A DNA stretch of 64,000 bases, from contig CP137875.1 in NCBI GenBank assembly GCA_034406715.1, positions 744,001 to 808,000 of the forward strand. The letters run 5' to 3'. Under the pieces are notes generated by a model. That model searched no databases, had not been told where the DNA came from, and saw nothing but the letters and a program-made list of their open reading frames with translations. Position numbers and translations under genes: made by a program. This DNA comes from Rhodotorula mucilaginosa (taxonomy: Eukaryota > Basidiomycota > Microbotryomycetes > Sporidiobolales > Sporidiobolaceae). How positions within the stretch are numbered: the first letter of the stretch is position 1; each line of letters begins with the position of its first letter. This document shows, piece by piece, positions 9,768-22,265 of this stretch.

Positions 9768-12300
9768 TCACAGCTGCACCGAGACGGCCTGCAGCAAGAC
9801 CAACGGACCGACCAGTCCGACCGCTACAGGCAAGCCCCATCCCCCTCCGACGTGCCAATCCCGCAACAATTCCTGCAACCACGTTTCCGCCGCTTCCCGC
9901 CGCCCGATCCGCCACACCGTCCACAAACCGGCCGGGCTCGCCAACGCCAACGCGAACTGCTGCATTCTCCGGCGGAACGTCTGTCGCCGCAAGGAGTAGC
10001 GGCGGTACAAGGGCGGGATGAGGAACGCGACAACCGCTAGGTAGACGGCGGCGAAGAGCGACCAGCCGAAATTGAGTGTTGCGGTGATCGAGATGAGGAG
10101 GCCCGAGGCGAGGAGCACGACTGCCCGCAACGTGGTGGAGAGACTGGTCGACGAGACGCCTCGTTGCGGTGCAGTGAGGGAGGCCATCGTCGGACTCTTG
10201 AGAATGTTGACCACGAGCAGCGGGGTAAAGAGGTGAAGGCTCAAGAGCCCCGCGGAGAGGTATTCCTGCAGCAACACGGCGCAAGGGGCAGTCAATCAAT
10301 TGGCGACGCGAGTCGAGACCAATACGAAGGAAAGTGGAGAAGAAAAACGCACCGGTAGCCGTTGGTGAGGGTCTAAGCGCGCAATCAGCGCCACCTCCAA
10401 CGAGCCTACGAGAGCTGCCACCCCGAGCAAAATCATCGCCAGCAAGACCGGCTTCTCCTTCGCCACTCCGCTCTTGTTGTTCGCGCTCGCGCTCGCCTGC
10501 GACCACGTGATCAGTCCATCGATGGTCAAGCCGGCTCCGATCAGGATCGGCGCCGCGAGGTAGTTGCTGACGCTGATGAAGGTGTCGACCGAAGTCATCA
10601 GGTAGAGAAACACCGATGCGTGCAGGCGTTCCAGGAGGTTGTTGAGCGAGCGGACGAGTGATTCGGTCGCGCTGCGTGCGGCATGCAGGGGGGAAGGGTG
10701 AATCCTCAGAGCTCGCGTGGAACTGGGAGGAGTGCAGCGGTACTTCTTACCGACCGAGAGCGTGAAAGCCATGGGGACCTTCAGCAGGGACGCCAAACAG
10801 AGCGATCGCGTCGATCCTGTAGCGACCGAAGGAACCCTCCGGTCCGAGGACGCGGCTGTCCGCTCCGAGCGCGACTTGGCGGAACAAGTTGGCCGCGCCG
10901 TGTAGGTACGTCTTGACCTCGCTCCGGACGACTTGGGGTAGTGCCTCCGACACGGACTTGATGAGGGGGTGCTGGTCGTCGTGAGAGTTGTACGTGTGCA
11001 GAAGGGGTTGGATCCCCGTGTGGTGGAGGATGCGCGAAGCCGAATTGATCAAGTCCATGTTCGGCAAATGGCCGTTGGCGCCCTCTTAAAGGAGTCGGGC
11101 ATAGATCAGTCTTGAGTTTGAGAGTGCGCCGCGAGAGACTCGTACCAAAGTAGAGGCCAATGTGGCTGAACGAGTGGTGCGGATAGTCGAGGTTGATGGC
11201 AGCCCAAATCGGACCCGTCGTCAGGGGCAGCCTCTCTGTCCGCAGATCTGGCGCAGAGCTATAGGAGCTCAGTAAATTGTACAGGTTACTTGCTGAGCGA
11301 AGGAAGCCCTCGTATGATGCACTGACTTGATTGGCCGTTGCCGTGGTATGCGTCGAGCCAGGCCTGCATGCCATCAATGTACCCGTCCGCGACGACAAAG
11401 ATAATGTCCTTGGACCACATCGAGTACTCTGGGCGTAGCGAAGGCTGGTGTGAGCTCTGGTCACCACGCTGAGAGCGGACTCGAACGCTTACTCTTGAAA
11501 TAGTTTGCGATGGCGAGCAAGAGCGCGACGCCTCGGACGTTGATTCGGCGTTCGCCGGCCTCATCCGTAGCTCGACTAAGCCAAGACGCGCCGATGACGA
11601 GCGCTTCTGCCCCGTCCGTCTTGGGAGCAGCGAGGATCGCGTACGTGTTGATACCCGAAACGTTCTGCGCGCGCGCGCGCACGAGCGAGATACAGGCGAT
11701 GATCCAACAATCAGGGTTCACGTTCGGCTGGACTGCGTGCTTAGTTTTGAGCTTACCGAAGTGCTCGAGAGATCAAAGCGGTAGGGCTGTTGAACAGCTG
11801 GTAAGCCGAGCTCCTGGAACGCCTCCTTGATCGCGCGGGAGCGCCTGCAAACCCAGGAACCAAAGTTCGGGTCAGCGGTGATCCCTCGACGCTCTGCTCC
11901 ATGAGGCGCACCGGTCAGGCGACAACTCGCTCCAGGTGGCGACGTTGTCGGCATAGCGATCCGCGACGTGCACGTCGGCCCAGTTCCAATATGTATTGAC
12001 CTGTTAGATCGTGTCCATGAGCATGCGGACCCCTCGCTCCATCCTTGGCCGGAAACGTACCTGTCCCGGCTGCAACGCATTCTCGTCGACGTAGTGACCG
12101 CGTCCGAGACTCTTGTGCGGTAGCGCGAGGGTGTAAAGTAAGCCGGCAAGGACGAGGAGTGTTCGGAGGAGGGGCGCAAAGGCCAGGATGCGCTCGACGA
12201 TAGCTTGTCTCCGTTTGAGAGCTTGGCGCAGGGTCTCGGCCTCGTCGACCGGCTTTTGCGTCCTCCGTCGGTCGAGAATGCGGCGGATCGGGGAGATCAT
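9768..12300 (-). CDS. GAA1: GPI transamidase subunit Gaa1
   Basis: A multi-exon gene (about nine or more exons; exon 1 is 12300-12061). Gaa1 belongs to the ER-membrane GPI transamidase complex that attaches GPI anchors to precursor proteins, and helps recognise the GPI lipid. Seen: an Arg-rich cytosolic N-terminus, a first membrane segment (LLRTLLVLAGLLYTLALPH), then YVDENALQPGQ and the next exon VNTYWNWADVHVADRY, conserved lumenal elements. The lumenal M28-peptidase-like domain follows with INTYAILAAPKTDGAEALV and MWSKDIIFVVADGYIDGMQAWLDAYHG. Several C-terminal membrane helices come next (for example LLAMILLGVAALVGSLEVALIA and VVLLASGLLISITATLNFG). The first ATG directly precedes the conserved N-terminus. 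Some internal exon borders were not fixed exactly. Confidence 0.93.
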
Positions 12301-13544
12301 GGTGGGGAGAATTTGCTGCTGCTCGAGTTCTGTCAGCTACGCCGAGCTCAGCGGGTTAGCGGGTCTGATGGCTCACATTTCGCTGTCCACGCTGACCTAT
12401 CACCGCAACGCTCTTGTAGCGCTGCCCCGAGGTGGTTCGGTAAACCGTCTCCGTCGTCGTCGGCGTCGCGAAGCAGTCGGCCGTCCCTCCCAAAGGCGCG
12501 CAGCGATGTTGCGTGCGGACGGCAGCTCAAAGAGTACACTCGAAACGAGTTCGACCCTGAGAGAGGCGTACGTGCTGCACAAGACGGAAGGAGGCGGTGC
12601 ACCTTCAACTCGGCGATGAGAATCCCCGAGTCTCGCTCTCTCGTTCGAGCCAGACTCGCCGTTGAGCGGGACTCTCTGCGCCGGGAGGGGGCTTACTCTG
12701 CAACCCCGACCAAGAGGCGAGACCCGCAGCGTGCGCTGTCGCACAGCTCCCATCGGCTCGACCCGACTCGACTCGGAGGCTCGCTTACCACACCACAGCT
12801 CTCTTGGACGTGAGCATTGACTGGACGCGCTTCCTTGCTGCACACGAGCCGGCACAGTCCGCCTCAGGCTACCCTACTCGCCCAGGCTGGTCGCGCAGGC
12901 GAGCTGCAGGCCGCCTTCGCCGAAGAGACTCGGCCGAGTCGCGCCACATCTCTGCTTAAGTCCATTCTAAATATGCTTGCGCCAAGGAATAGCGGCTAAC
13001 AGGACGCACGAAGAATCTCGGGGCAGTGTCCGCGGCGGCTCCGGGGTAAGTAGCGAAAGGGGAGCAGGCCGAGGAACACTGATTAGCTTCCCAACTCCTG
13101 TTCGGCTTATCTCATGGCTTCTTCGCAACAGGACGAGCTCGCTCGATGTCAGACTGATCTCAGGTGACTCTGTCACACTGATTTTGGGGCTGTAACGATC
13201 CAGGAGGAGGTCAAATTGGCTTATCAACGCTCCGGCGCGCGCTATCGCGGACCGCGTGCTACGGTCCGGTATCTCTTTCCCTCGACAACCCCCCGGCCCG
13301 ATCGAGTCGGCTCCTCGTCTTCACCCACGCTACATACTGTCTCAGATCTCGCTAATCTAGCGCGCCCTCCAGCCGCCCGGCCGACGGTCCGCCGAAGAAG
13401 GTGTGCACCGATGCTGCCCGGGCTGCCTTCTCTCCTTGCTATCTCTCCTCCCTGCGATTGCTGTGACACCCTTCCAAGTCCGACTCCGACTCCGACTCCG
13501 AATCCGACTTCGACTCCGACTCCGACCGCCGACTGCCTGCTGCC
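12301..13544. other. Divergent intergenic region GAA1 / amine oxidase
   Basis: This 1.24-kb stretch separates divergent start codons. Open frames crossing it look random. The only clear structure is the eight-unit TCCGAC repeat just upstream of the amine oxidase start. Confidence 0.5.
13479..13526. repeat. Eight-unit hexamer repeat TCCGAC
   Basis: Eight consecutive hexamers, six perfect TCCGAC and two with one change, end 18 bp before the ATG of the copper amine oxidase. They therefore lie in its 5' UTR or core promoter. Confidence 0.85.
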
Positions 13545-16500
13545 ATGCGAGCCGGTCTCGCCCTCGGCACGCTTATCGCCCTCGGTTCTGCCGTCTGCGC
13601 TGCCCCAGCTCCTCCTCTCGAGCGCCGCAAGCTCCCCGTCTTCAAGAACCGCTTCGTCACCTCCCGACCCGCCATCCACAACTATGTCACCGACGTCAGT
13701 GGCGCCCAGTACAACTTGACCGACATTCCGGACGTGCCGACCGTGACCGCCCCGTGGCCGAACGTGTGGGCCGGTCTCTCGATCGACGAAGCGGCCGGCG
13801 TGGTAAACTTTTTGCACAACCACACCGACTTGAACTTGACTGCCGCGGCCGACGCCGGCTCGTGGGACAATGTCATCACCAACCTCGACCTCGCTGCGCC
13901 GAACAAGACGGTGAGGCTTCCTTTGTCGGCGGGAACTCGCACCTTCACGGACGCTGAGAAAGAACAACCTTACCCACTACACAGGAAGTGATGGCCTTCA
14001 AGGCTGGCAAGTGCGCCGAGCCTCCGCGCATGGCCCAGGTCACGATCATGTTCAGCGCTTGCGACGAGCCGTTCCTTGAAGACTACCTCGTCGGCCCTCT
14101 CCCCGTCTCGGAGAACACCACCGCCGTACCTTACTCGTTCCGCACGACGAAGGGGACCTCGCGTATCACCAACTACGACGCCGACGCCGACAAGACTCAA
14201 GACTTCATCGTCGCGACGGCGCAAACTTGCGACGACATCATCACTGACTTGCTCGGCGCTCCCGCCGACTCGTGGGACATCTGGGGCATCGACCCGCTTT
14301 GGCACGAAGACGGGCGCGTGATCAGTACGCCAGCTTCTTTCTTTCTCGGCGCTTTTCACGTCCTTCGACGCGAGCTGACGTCGCCTGCCTTCGCGGAACA
14401 GACTGGGTCGGCTTCTGGGGCATCCCCGAGACCGTCTTTGACGGAGAGACCCTCCTCCCGCAAGGTCTCTACATGAAGTTTGACGTGACAGGCCGTGACC
14501 CGTCGCAGTGGTCCTTCCTCGGGTGAGTCGAGTGTTTCCTCCAGCTTGCGGGGCTTGAGAAGGTCGACTGACCGTCAGTATCGGTTCGAAGATGGCTCCA
14601 CGACTATGTCTTCTACCCCACCACAGCCGACTTCCGTCACGCATGGGAGAACGGCAAGATCAACAAGACGGTTCGGAACGCGGGGATGAACGAAACCTGG
14701 ATCGGAACTGACCGCACCGGACCTGGTACGCTCTTCTCCAGCGCACGCAGTCCCTACACCGCCCCCGATGCTGATCCCACGACTGGGTGTCATCGCAGAG
14801 CTGCCGTACGACAACAGGCCCCCGCCCGTGCAGATCGCTCCCGGCGGTCAGCGTTTCGCCGTCGACGTCGAGAACCAGTACGCGACGTGGATGGATTTCA
14901 GCTTCTTCTACTCTTTCCGGCGCGATTCGGGTCTCCGCCTGTGGGACATCAAGTACAAGAATGAGACCGTCATGTACGAGCTCGGCTTGAACGAAGCGCT
15001 TGCGCACTGTGAGCTGGACGCTGTTCCCCTTGGCGCTGGTTCGTCCCTGAATCGGATCTCGCTCTGCAGACGCCGGCAATGATCCCGTTCAGAGCGGCAC
15101 GGCGTACCTCGACACGTACTATGGCTTCGGTCCCTACGCTTTCGAGCTCATTCCGGACTTTGACTGCCCGACCCACGCCTTCTACGCCAACACCACTTTC
15201 CATGCGAACGAGGTGTCGACAACGCACCGCCGCTCGATCTGCTTCTTTGAAGACACGGCGTCGTTCCCTATGCAGCGTCACGCCAACGGAAACTACATTG
15301 CCGCTACCAAGAACGTCGCCTTCAAGATGAAGAGCGCGTCGACCGTCGGCAGTAAGTTGATGCGTCGCTCGCTGGTGCTTCGATGGCGGCTTACATTGAC
15401 CATACGCGGTACGCAGACTACGACTACTCGTTCATCTACAGCTTCATGCTCGACGGAAGTATCGGCGTCGAAGTCATGGCGTCCGGCTGTGAGTTTTCAG
15501 CTGCCCGCAATCTATCGTGCTCGTCCGCCTATACGAACTTCGGACTTTTTCCTCTAACGCCATCTTGCGTACATAGACATCCAGTCTGCGTACTACGCAC
15601 AGAATGGCGAGTATGGGTACCAGATCCAGTGAGTTGCTCGCTCCCTCTTGCTTGCGAAGGGCTTCTGCTCACGCCTGTCGGACCCGCAGCGACGGACTCT
15701 CTGGCTCGATGCACGACCACGTACTCAACTGGAAGGCCGACCTTGACATCCTTGGCACCAAAAATACGGTCGGGATGCACACCATCGAGCCGAAGACGGT
15801 CAAATACGTGTGGGACAACTCGACCCGCAACACGATGCACCTCGTCCGCAGCGAGCTCAAGAACGAGGACAACGCGACTCTGCACTGGCCCGAGAACTCG
15901 CACTCGATGTTCCTCGTCTACAACAAGGAGGAGAAGAACAAGTATGGCGAGGAGCGCGCGTGGCGGATGATGCCGCACATTGGTGGCGCAGGCATGCACG
16001 CGACGATCCAGAACTCGACGAACCTCGGCCCGAGCATGAACTTTGCCAAGGCGCCTATCTACGTCACCAGTGAGTTTCGAGCGGGCGGTGGGCTACCCGC
16101 CGTGGCATTGCAGAGCTGACCCTCGTGCTGGATCGCAGAACAACACGACTCGGAGTTTACGTCGGCTCACGCTTCGAACAAGTGGGTCCATTCTTGCGGC
16201 CTGCGTTTTGACCCTGTTGTTCGAGCTGACACAATCTGCCCCGACAGCTACGACACGTTTGACCCGATCATCGACTTTGAGAAATACCTCGACGGCGAGA
16301 ATCTCGAGCAGGAAGACCTGGTCAGTTTTGCGGCTTTTTCCTGGACTCGGAAGTCTCTGAGACTGATTCTCTCTCTCTCGGCGGTTCAGGTCATTTGGTT
16401 CAACCTCGGCATGCATCACGTTCCGCACACAGGCGATCTGGCCAACACCGTGAGGATTGCTTTCGTCTGCCAGATATTCTGCGAAAGTATCCGGACTGAC

Positions 16501-16946
16501 CAGGCGTTGGGACGAAACAGGTACATACGACTGCACACGCCGGAATGCTCTTCTCGCCGTCCAACTACCTGCTCGGCAACCCGGCGCTTCAGTCGTCGCA
16601 GATGATCCGGATGAACTACAACTCTTCGGCGTCCGACATCGTCGAGGAGGTGCTCACTTTCGGAGGTCAGAGCGCATCTGGCATGTTCAACTTGACCGCC
16701 ATTCAGCCGGACTACTACTCGTACGAGGGCGACTCGAACACGCGCAAGTTCCCTTACGATCGTGAGTCGTCGAGCTCGTTTCTCGGGTCTGCTCCTTGGC
16801 CGAGGTGATCCAGCGATTGACGTCTTCTCGGGGTACTTTAGCGCTTCACCCATACAACGACAGTAAGTTGTTCTTACTCCTGCCTCTGTTCTCAAGCTCC
16901 AGACGGCTGACCGAGGGTCCTTCTTGCAGCGGTCGCCATTGTCTGA
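13545..16946 (+). CDS. Secreted copper amine oxidase (TPQ-type primary amine oxidase)
   Basis: A gene of about a dozen short exons. The N-terminus MRAGLALGTLIALGSAVCAAP is a classical signal peptide. The fold is that of copper/topaquinone amine oxidases, which oxidise primary amines to aldehydes with release of ammonia and H2O2. Seen: a Cys pair region (FDCPTHAFY ... RRSICFFED), the cofactor motif V-G-N-Y-D-Y whose first Tyr becomes topaquinone, copper-ligand candidates in LGMHHVPHTGDL, and the third His in VHTTAHAGMLFSPSNYL. The Asn codon before the topaquinone Tyr is split by an intron (A|AC at about 15352/15418). Many N-x-S/T sites fit secretion. Substrate could be small amines or peptidyl lysine as in the Komagataella lysyl oxidase; sequence alone cannot decide. 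The last exon encodes only the C-terminal residues ending TVAIV. Confidence 0.93.
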
Positions 16947-17974
16947 GCGGGAAGCACGGTCCTCATTTCTCTCGAAGGGCCACAACTAGATTAGAGTGAA
17001 GGTATTCCAGCTGGGTATGTATCGCCAAGACAGTATGCTCCGTGGTCTTTGGGGATCTTGTTCTGCCGCGGGTGGCAACGGTTTGTCCAGCTGCAGGAAC
17101 GAAAGGGCCGCTTCGCTAGTGCGCGCTGCTTTGTTTCCTTTCCCGCCCGAAAAGTATGCATGCTGAACAAAGCCGAACGAAGAGAGTGTTTGTACATATC
17201 GTGGAGAGTGGAGAGGAAAGGAAGTCAAGCTAGGCGTTGCGACGATCTCGATCAGTTCGCTTCCCGTCCGGAGAAGGTCACCCTATTCCGTTCTGCAGAT
17301 TGCACTCCGATTCGGCAACGCCTTGCGAAGACCGGTTGTACAGTCTTGTACAGTGCATCCTTCCGGAGGATCCGGAGGTTTCGAATCTGGCAGTAAACCT
17401 CGAGAAGGGGTGGGCTCTGAGCGCTGTCCGCGTTGCATGTTGATTGTGCCATGAATTGAGCGGTGCCTCGTTGCTCTGGGCTGCCGTGCAAGGTGTCTTA
17501 GCGAACCCTACCAATTGCACTCGTCACCTCCAGAGCGAGAGAACTCGGTGCACCGCGGTCCGCTACAGACGTGCAGTTGGCAGCACGTGGTTGCACGAAG
17601 CTTCGCTGCGGGAGAGAAGAACGCGGGCGATCGTTTTCAATTACGTCGATTCATTAAGGAAAGTTAGTAATCTGGGGAAGCGCGTGGCCGAGAGTTGCCA
17701 AAAGCGGCAAGCAATTGACCGGCTCATCTCGAGTCTATTTCGCTCCCCTGGACCTCGACTCACTCACCCCTGCAGAGCCCCGAGCAAGGACGGTTGAGCG
17801 AGTGCTCCCTTCTACGTACAACGCTATAGCCAGCTAGGAGCGTACAAACCCGGCCAAAGGATCACGCCGAGCCAAGGAAGCTCCACCAACTCGGCACCGC
17901 GCCGATCTCAATCAACTCCACGGGTGCTCGAACCGCCAAAATCCACACACTCAGGGCGACCAGGCGCTCCGGTC
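16947..17974. other. Intergenic region, amine oxidase to PRXL2-like gene
   Basis: About 1.03 kb without a supported gene. It must contain the 3' UTR of the amine oxidase and the promoter of the downstream gene. The frame of the downstream gene is open back to about 17924 but without an ATG. No repeat or RNA gene seen. Confidence 0.4.
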
Positions 17975-20189
17975 ATGCCGCTGCGACCTTTCGTGCGCAG
18001 GGCGTCCACGACGACCGACGGAGAGCTCATCATCCAGAAGCCGCCTCCGGTCCTCCGCCGCCATTCTTCCGTCCAGGCCGCTTCGCCGCAACTGCCGCCG
18101 ATACCCAGAGTCTCGCCTTTACTCGACCCGAACGAGCAAGATCGGCTCGTGCATTCGGACGATAGCACCGCTGCATCGTCGCGGTATAGCGGTGGAAGCT
18201 CTCTCTTGGACGGCGGGCGCAAGTATGGGAGCGCCGACGAAGGAACCGTCTTGACGACCGCTTCCAGCGTCGAAGACGAGACGGGCAAGCTGTCTCCGCC
18301 GCCGCCGCCCTTATTCACGCAACGCTTTGCACCGACAGCGCTCGCGAAGGACGCGGGACCGAACAATCTGCGAGAGGCCTGGTTCGTCTCTGCGCCACTT
18401 GCACCCGTACCGGTGGAGGACGTCCTGTTGGCGGACGAGGACGACAACGATGCCGATTACGACGACGACGATGATGGTGTCGTCTACATCGACAACGAAA
18501 GTTCAGACGAGGAGGAAGACGAGGAAGAACCAAGTGCTGCGGATCACGACGACGATGATCTCGTTCTCTCCTGCGGATGCGATGGAGGCGCCCCGAGCCG
18601 ATTACCGCCGCCAGTTAGTCTACCAGAGGGGCAGTTACCTTGGACGTTTCCGCGAAGAGACTCCAGCGGCTCCGGCACTCTCCGGGAAGCGCCGGCGGAC
18701 CCTGACGACGACGACCCTGCTCTCATCGAGGCCGAGCGGATCCTCCTCACGACTCCGGAACCGACAGACGGCGTCTTTTCCTCCCCCAGATCGTCTCTCA
18801 ACATCAGCCCTCGCAGCGTCGTCTCGGCTGGACCGACGAAACGACCCTCTCTGCCCTTGCCGGAACTCCCGTTCCCGCCGATCAAGAAAAGCGGAAGCGC
18901 TGTACCCCCGAGCGCCCCTCGGCCGGAGCACGCATTCGAACGCAGGCTGGAGCGCCTTGTGTTCAATTGTAGCGAATCCGACGACGAGGACGCCGGCGAA
19001 GAGACCGAAGTCGAAGCGGGTCGACGAAGACCCACAGCAGCAGCACCGCGAGTCGCACTCGCCACCCCCGCCGCCGTTCTGCCTGCACGACCGCCCCGAC
19101 GGAGACCGAACAAGCTCCACAAGCGGAGACGGAGTTCGTCTGCGGGCGGCATTAGTGGCGGCGAAGGACGGCCAAAGAAGCCGCCGTTTGATCGGTTCTC
19201 GTACCCGACCGAGCAAGGCATGGCGAGCGCGCTCGAGTGCGAGATTGCGACCGAAACGGGCGAGGCGATCAAATTTGGCGACATGCTCAGGGAACGGAAA
19301 CACGACAAGGTCGTCGTCATGTGAGTCGCGGGGTTTTGAAGCTCTGCGCCTCCTGCTTCTCGGGAACCTGATGGAGTTCTTCGCTGCGCGCACAGCTTCC
19401 TCCGCCACGCCTGGTGCGGATTATGTCAGCAGTATGTCGAAGCGCTGAATCGCGCCAGTCTCAACCTCGTCAGCATCACGGGCAACATGTTTGCCGACCT
19501 CGGCGGCGGTCCCGCCACGACGAGCCGGATCGTCCCTCTCGACGTCGTCCTGATCAACTCGAGCACGCCGACGTTGATCGGTCCGTATCGACAACGGCAC
19601 CACACGCCGTTCCCGCTCTTTTCGGACCGACGGCGCAAGTTGTACAAGGCGCTCGGGATGACGCGCAAGACGTGGGACATGGGCAAGGACGCCGATAAGG
19701 GGAGCTACATCGTCAAGAGCCAGATGCAGAACGTCACTTCGTCCATCTCGGTGCGTTTGACATTCCCCGTCCTCGCTAACACCTGGAACATGGCTCATTG
19801 ACTGATTTGGGGATCTCGCAGGCCGGAGTCAAGATGCCCAAGTACCCAGGCAGTCAGACCCAACTCGGTGGCGAATTCGTGTTTGAGCACGACCGCGGTG
19901 AGTCTTGCGTCCGTCATGTCAAGAGCCTTTTCGTTCCCGGTCACTGACGCTCTACCCTGTGCCGGATTGGACAGAAACCGACTCTTTCAAGTGCCTCTTT
20001 GTCTCGCGCATGCACAACACGCGCGCGCACGCCGAGGTGAGTTTTGCGGTGGCAAAAGCTCGTCGTGCGTTGCAAACCTCGGTCTGATCACCCGCTCCTG
20101 GTCCTCGCCGACGACAGATCCGCGACGTCTTTGCGGCAGCCGGTGTCGAACTCGACGAGCAGGACGCCGCCAGCGTCTATGGCTCATGA
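17975..20189 (+). CDS. PRXL2/AhpC-TSA-like redox protein with long disordered N-terminus
   Basis: Five exons (17975-19320, 19396-19750, 19822-19897, 19975-20036, 20118-20189) encode 636 residues. The first ~410 residues are low-complexity, Ser/Pro-rich with acidic runs (DEDDNDADYDDDDDG, DEEEDEEE) and a basic patch (RRRPNKLHKRRRSSS). The C-terminal ~220 residues form a thioredoxin-fold domain of the AhpC/TSA-like (PRXL2/AAED1) family: KVVVIFLRHAWCGLCQQYVEAL with a CxxC motif (CGLC), LINSSTPTLIGPYR, RKLYKALGM, GGEFVFEHDR and a final RDVFAAAGV helix. Such proteins are peroxiredoxin-like; activity of fungal members is unproven. The catalytic CxxC lies right after the first splice junction. The basic patch could be a nuclear or phosphoinositide-binding signal; that is inference. 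Confidence 0.88.
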
Positions 20190-20520
20190 TGAACCCCTCG
20201 CCCGGGCTCGCCACTCGAATATCCATATCCTTATTCCGCTAGATCTCTTCCTGCCTGTATCTCTGTTCCAGGGTCTATGTATCTATCGCCTGGGGATGAT
20301 TTTGTCAGTGTAGCGCCGACTGTACATAATTTGCCTGTTGTTGATCCTTTCGTTGACGCCACCAAGTTGAGTGATCCGGCCGAGTGCAGCAGCGGCAGCC
20401 TGCCCGATCAAGCAACTTCTGCCGACGTCGCCTTACGGTCCCGCTCCAAGTACATAGCGAGTGCCTTTCCGTGGTGCTCGTGCGAAACTACAGGAGTCTC
20501 TTACTTCCCTCGAGCACGAA
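20190..20520. other. Short intergenic region before PHS1
   Basis: This 331-bp gap holds the 3' UTR of the PRXL2-like gene and the PHS1 promoter. Nothing else is recognised. Confidence 0.4.
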
Positions 20521-21847
20521 ATGCCGTCGCCCTCCACTCCGGTCCGCGGCGCTGCTGCTGCTCGTCGCGGCCCGTCTGGCCCGCTCAAGCTGTACTTGAC
20601 GCTGTACAACGCCGCCGCCGCTGCCGCGTGGGGCTATGTCCTCCTCCGCGTTGCGACTCACATGGGCGGTGCGGACGGCTTGACCGGGTTGAAGGAATGG
20701 GCGGGCTTGCAAGGGACGTCCGAGACGCTCCTCAAGCGTTCAAGGACCGCCGTCGACGAGTGAGTCGGCTGTGCCACCCGCCTGTCGTGTCGCTGACAGC
20801 CGCTGACCCACAATCGCCCAACAGAGTCGGCCAGGTCGTCAAGTGGGTGCAAACGTCTGCGATCCTCGAAGTCGTCCATGCCGCGACCGGACTCGTGTAC
20901 GTACACACACACCTGTTCGGGTTCGTATGAGCGACACGGGGAGCGCTGCTAACCCCGATGCGACTCCTCGTTCAGCCGATCCCCGGTCGGGACCACCGCG
21001 GCTCAAGTCGCTTCCCGCCTCGCACTCGTCTGGGGTGTATGCGAGATCTTCCCCGAGGTGCGTCAAAGGAGCCTGTTGTTCAAGCTTGCGCTCCCTGCGC
21101 GGGCGGGTCCGCGCCACGCTTTCCTTACTGACTCGCGGACCATCCTTGTTGTCCGGCCACTCTTCGCCAGGTCCCTCATTCGCCGTTCTATGTCTCGATG
21201 GTGACGGCTTGGTGCCTCGCCGAGATCATCCGCTATAGCCACTACGTCACCGGCCTGCAAGGCTTCAAGATCAAGCCGCTCGAGTGGATCCGGTACGTCT
21301 GGGTTTCTGTTTTTTTCTTCGTTCTCGCGCGCGACCTCTTGAGCCTGAGAAAGTACTAAACCTTCCTCTTTTCTGGGCGCAGCTACACGGCGTTCTACAT
21401 CCTGTACCCTCTCGGCGCTGGTTCGGAAGCGATCTTGATGTACTTGGCGGGGCGGGTCGCCAAGGAAGATTATGGCTTCTTTGCCCAGCTCGCGATCAAC
21501 TCGCTCGTGTCTGCCTGGCCGGTCGGTGAGTCTCCCACAGAGCGGGACGTCCGATGCCTCATGAAGCGAACGGGGGTTGGGAATTGATTGCTGACTCTGC
21601 CGAGATGTGCGCGACGGCAGCCCTGTTCCTCTTGATGACTTACATGCACGGCCAGCGTCGCAAGTACCTCGGCAAGGATCGCAAGTCGTCGTCGTCGTCG
21701 TCTCGGGTGGCTCCGGCGACCAGTACTCCGGAGAAGCGAGCGCCACACGACATCACGAGCCGCGTCAGCGAGACGAATGTCCTCGAGAACACGGCGACGC
21801 AGACGCCTGCGAGGAGCACGCGGAGCAGGACGCGCAAGTCGCAGTGA
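20521..21847 (+). CDS. PHS1: Very-long-chain 3-hydroxyacyl-CoA dehydratase
   Basis: Six exons (20521-20759, 20825-20896, 20976-21057, 21171-21292, 21383-21521, 21605-21847) encode 298 residues. Phs1/HACD catalyses the third step of ER fatty-acid elongation, dehydrating 3-hydroxyacyl-CoA to trans-2-enoyl-CoA for very-long-chain fatty acid and sphingolipid synthesis. Seen: several membrane helices, EVVHAATGLVRSPV, EIIRYSHYV, and YTAFYILYPLGAGSE, which carries the catalytic Tyr and Glu of the family. The C-terminal tail is Ser/Thr/Arg-rich and cytosolic by analogy. The last intron is taken to begin at GTCGGT (21522); using the GTGAGT three bases on would leave a frame that loses the final membrane helix. 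Confidence 0.95.
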
Positions 21848-22265
21848 GCCGTGGCGTGTCTCTCGGTTTCAAACGGCCGCGACGACGAGCGGCCAATGCT
21901 TTCGAGACCGCGCTACATGAAACCGACGTGGACCTTGCCCCCGCCCCTTTTTCCCATCCTGCCCGTGTTTAATGCGTTTGATTCGCCCGTGTGGACGCCA
22001 GAAGAAACAGAATCTAGATATACCCGTAGCTACGCGCGTGCTTGAACCGCGAGATCACCTGTGCCGGGGTCAAAGTGTAATGGGTGTAATTGAGAGAGGT
22101 AGTAATGCGGTGATTAGTAAAACGCCCCCTTTTCCGCAAGCTCGCCCAAGTCGGCGCTGGACAGCGGGTCGCGCAGTGCAGCAGCCACTCTGCGAGTCGG
22201 AGCGAGTCGTGTGCCCGTCCGTACACAGCTTTCCATCTCTGTCTCTCTCTACGCGCAGCCCTTTG
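21848..22265. other. Intergenic region before His/Cys-rich gene
   Basis: This 418-bp stretch contains no supported gene. The frame of the downstream gene stays open through most of it, but its first ATG is 22266. Confidence 0.4.
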
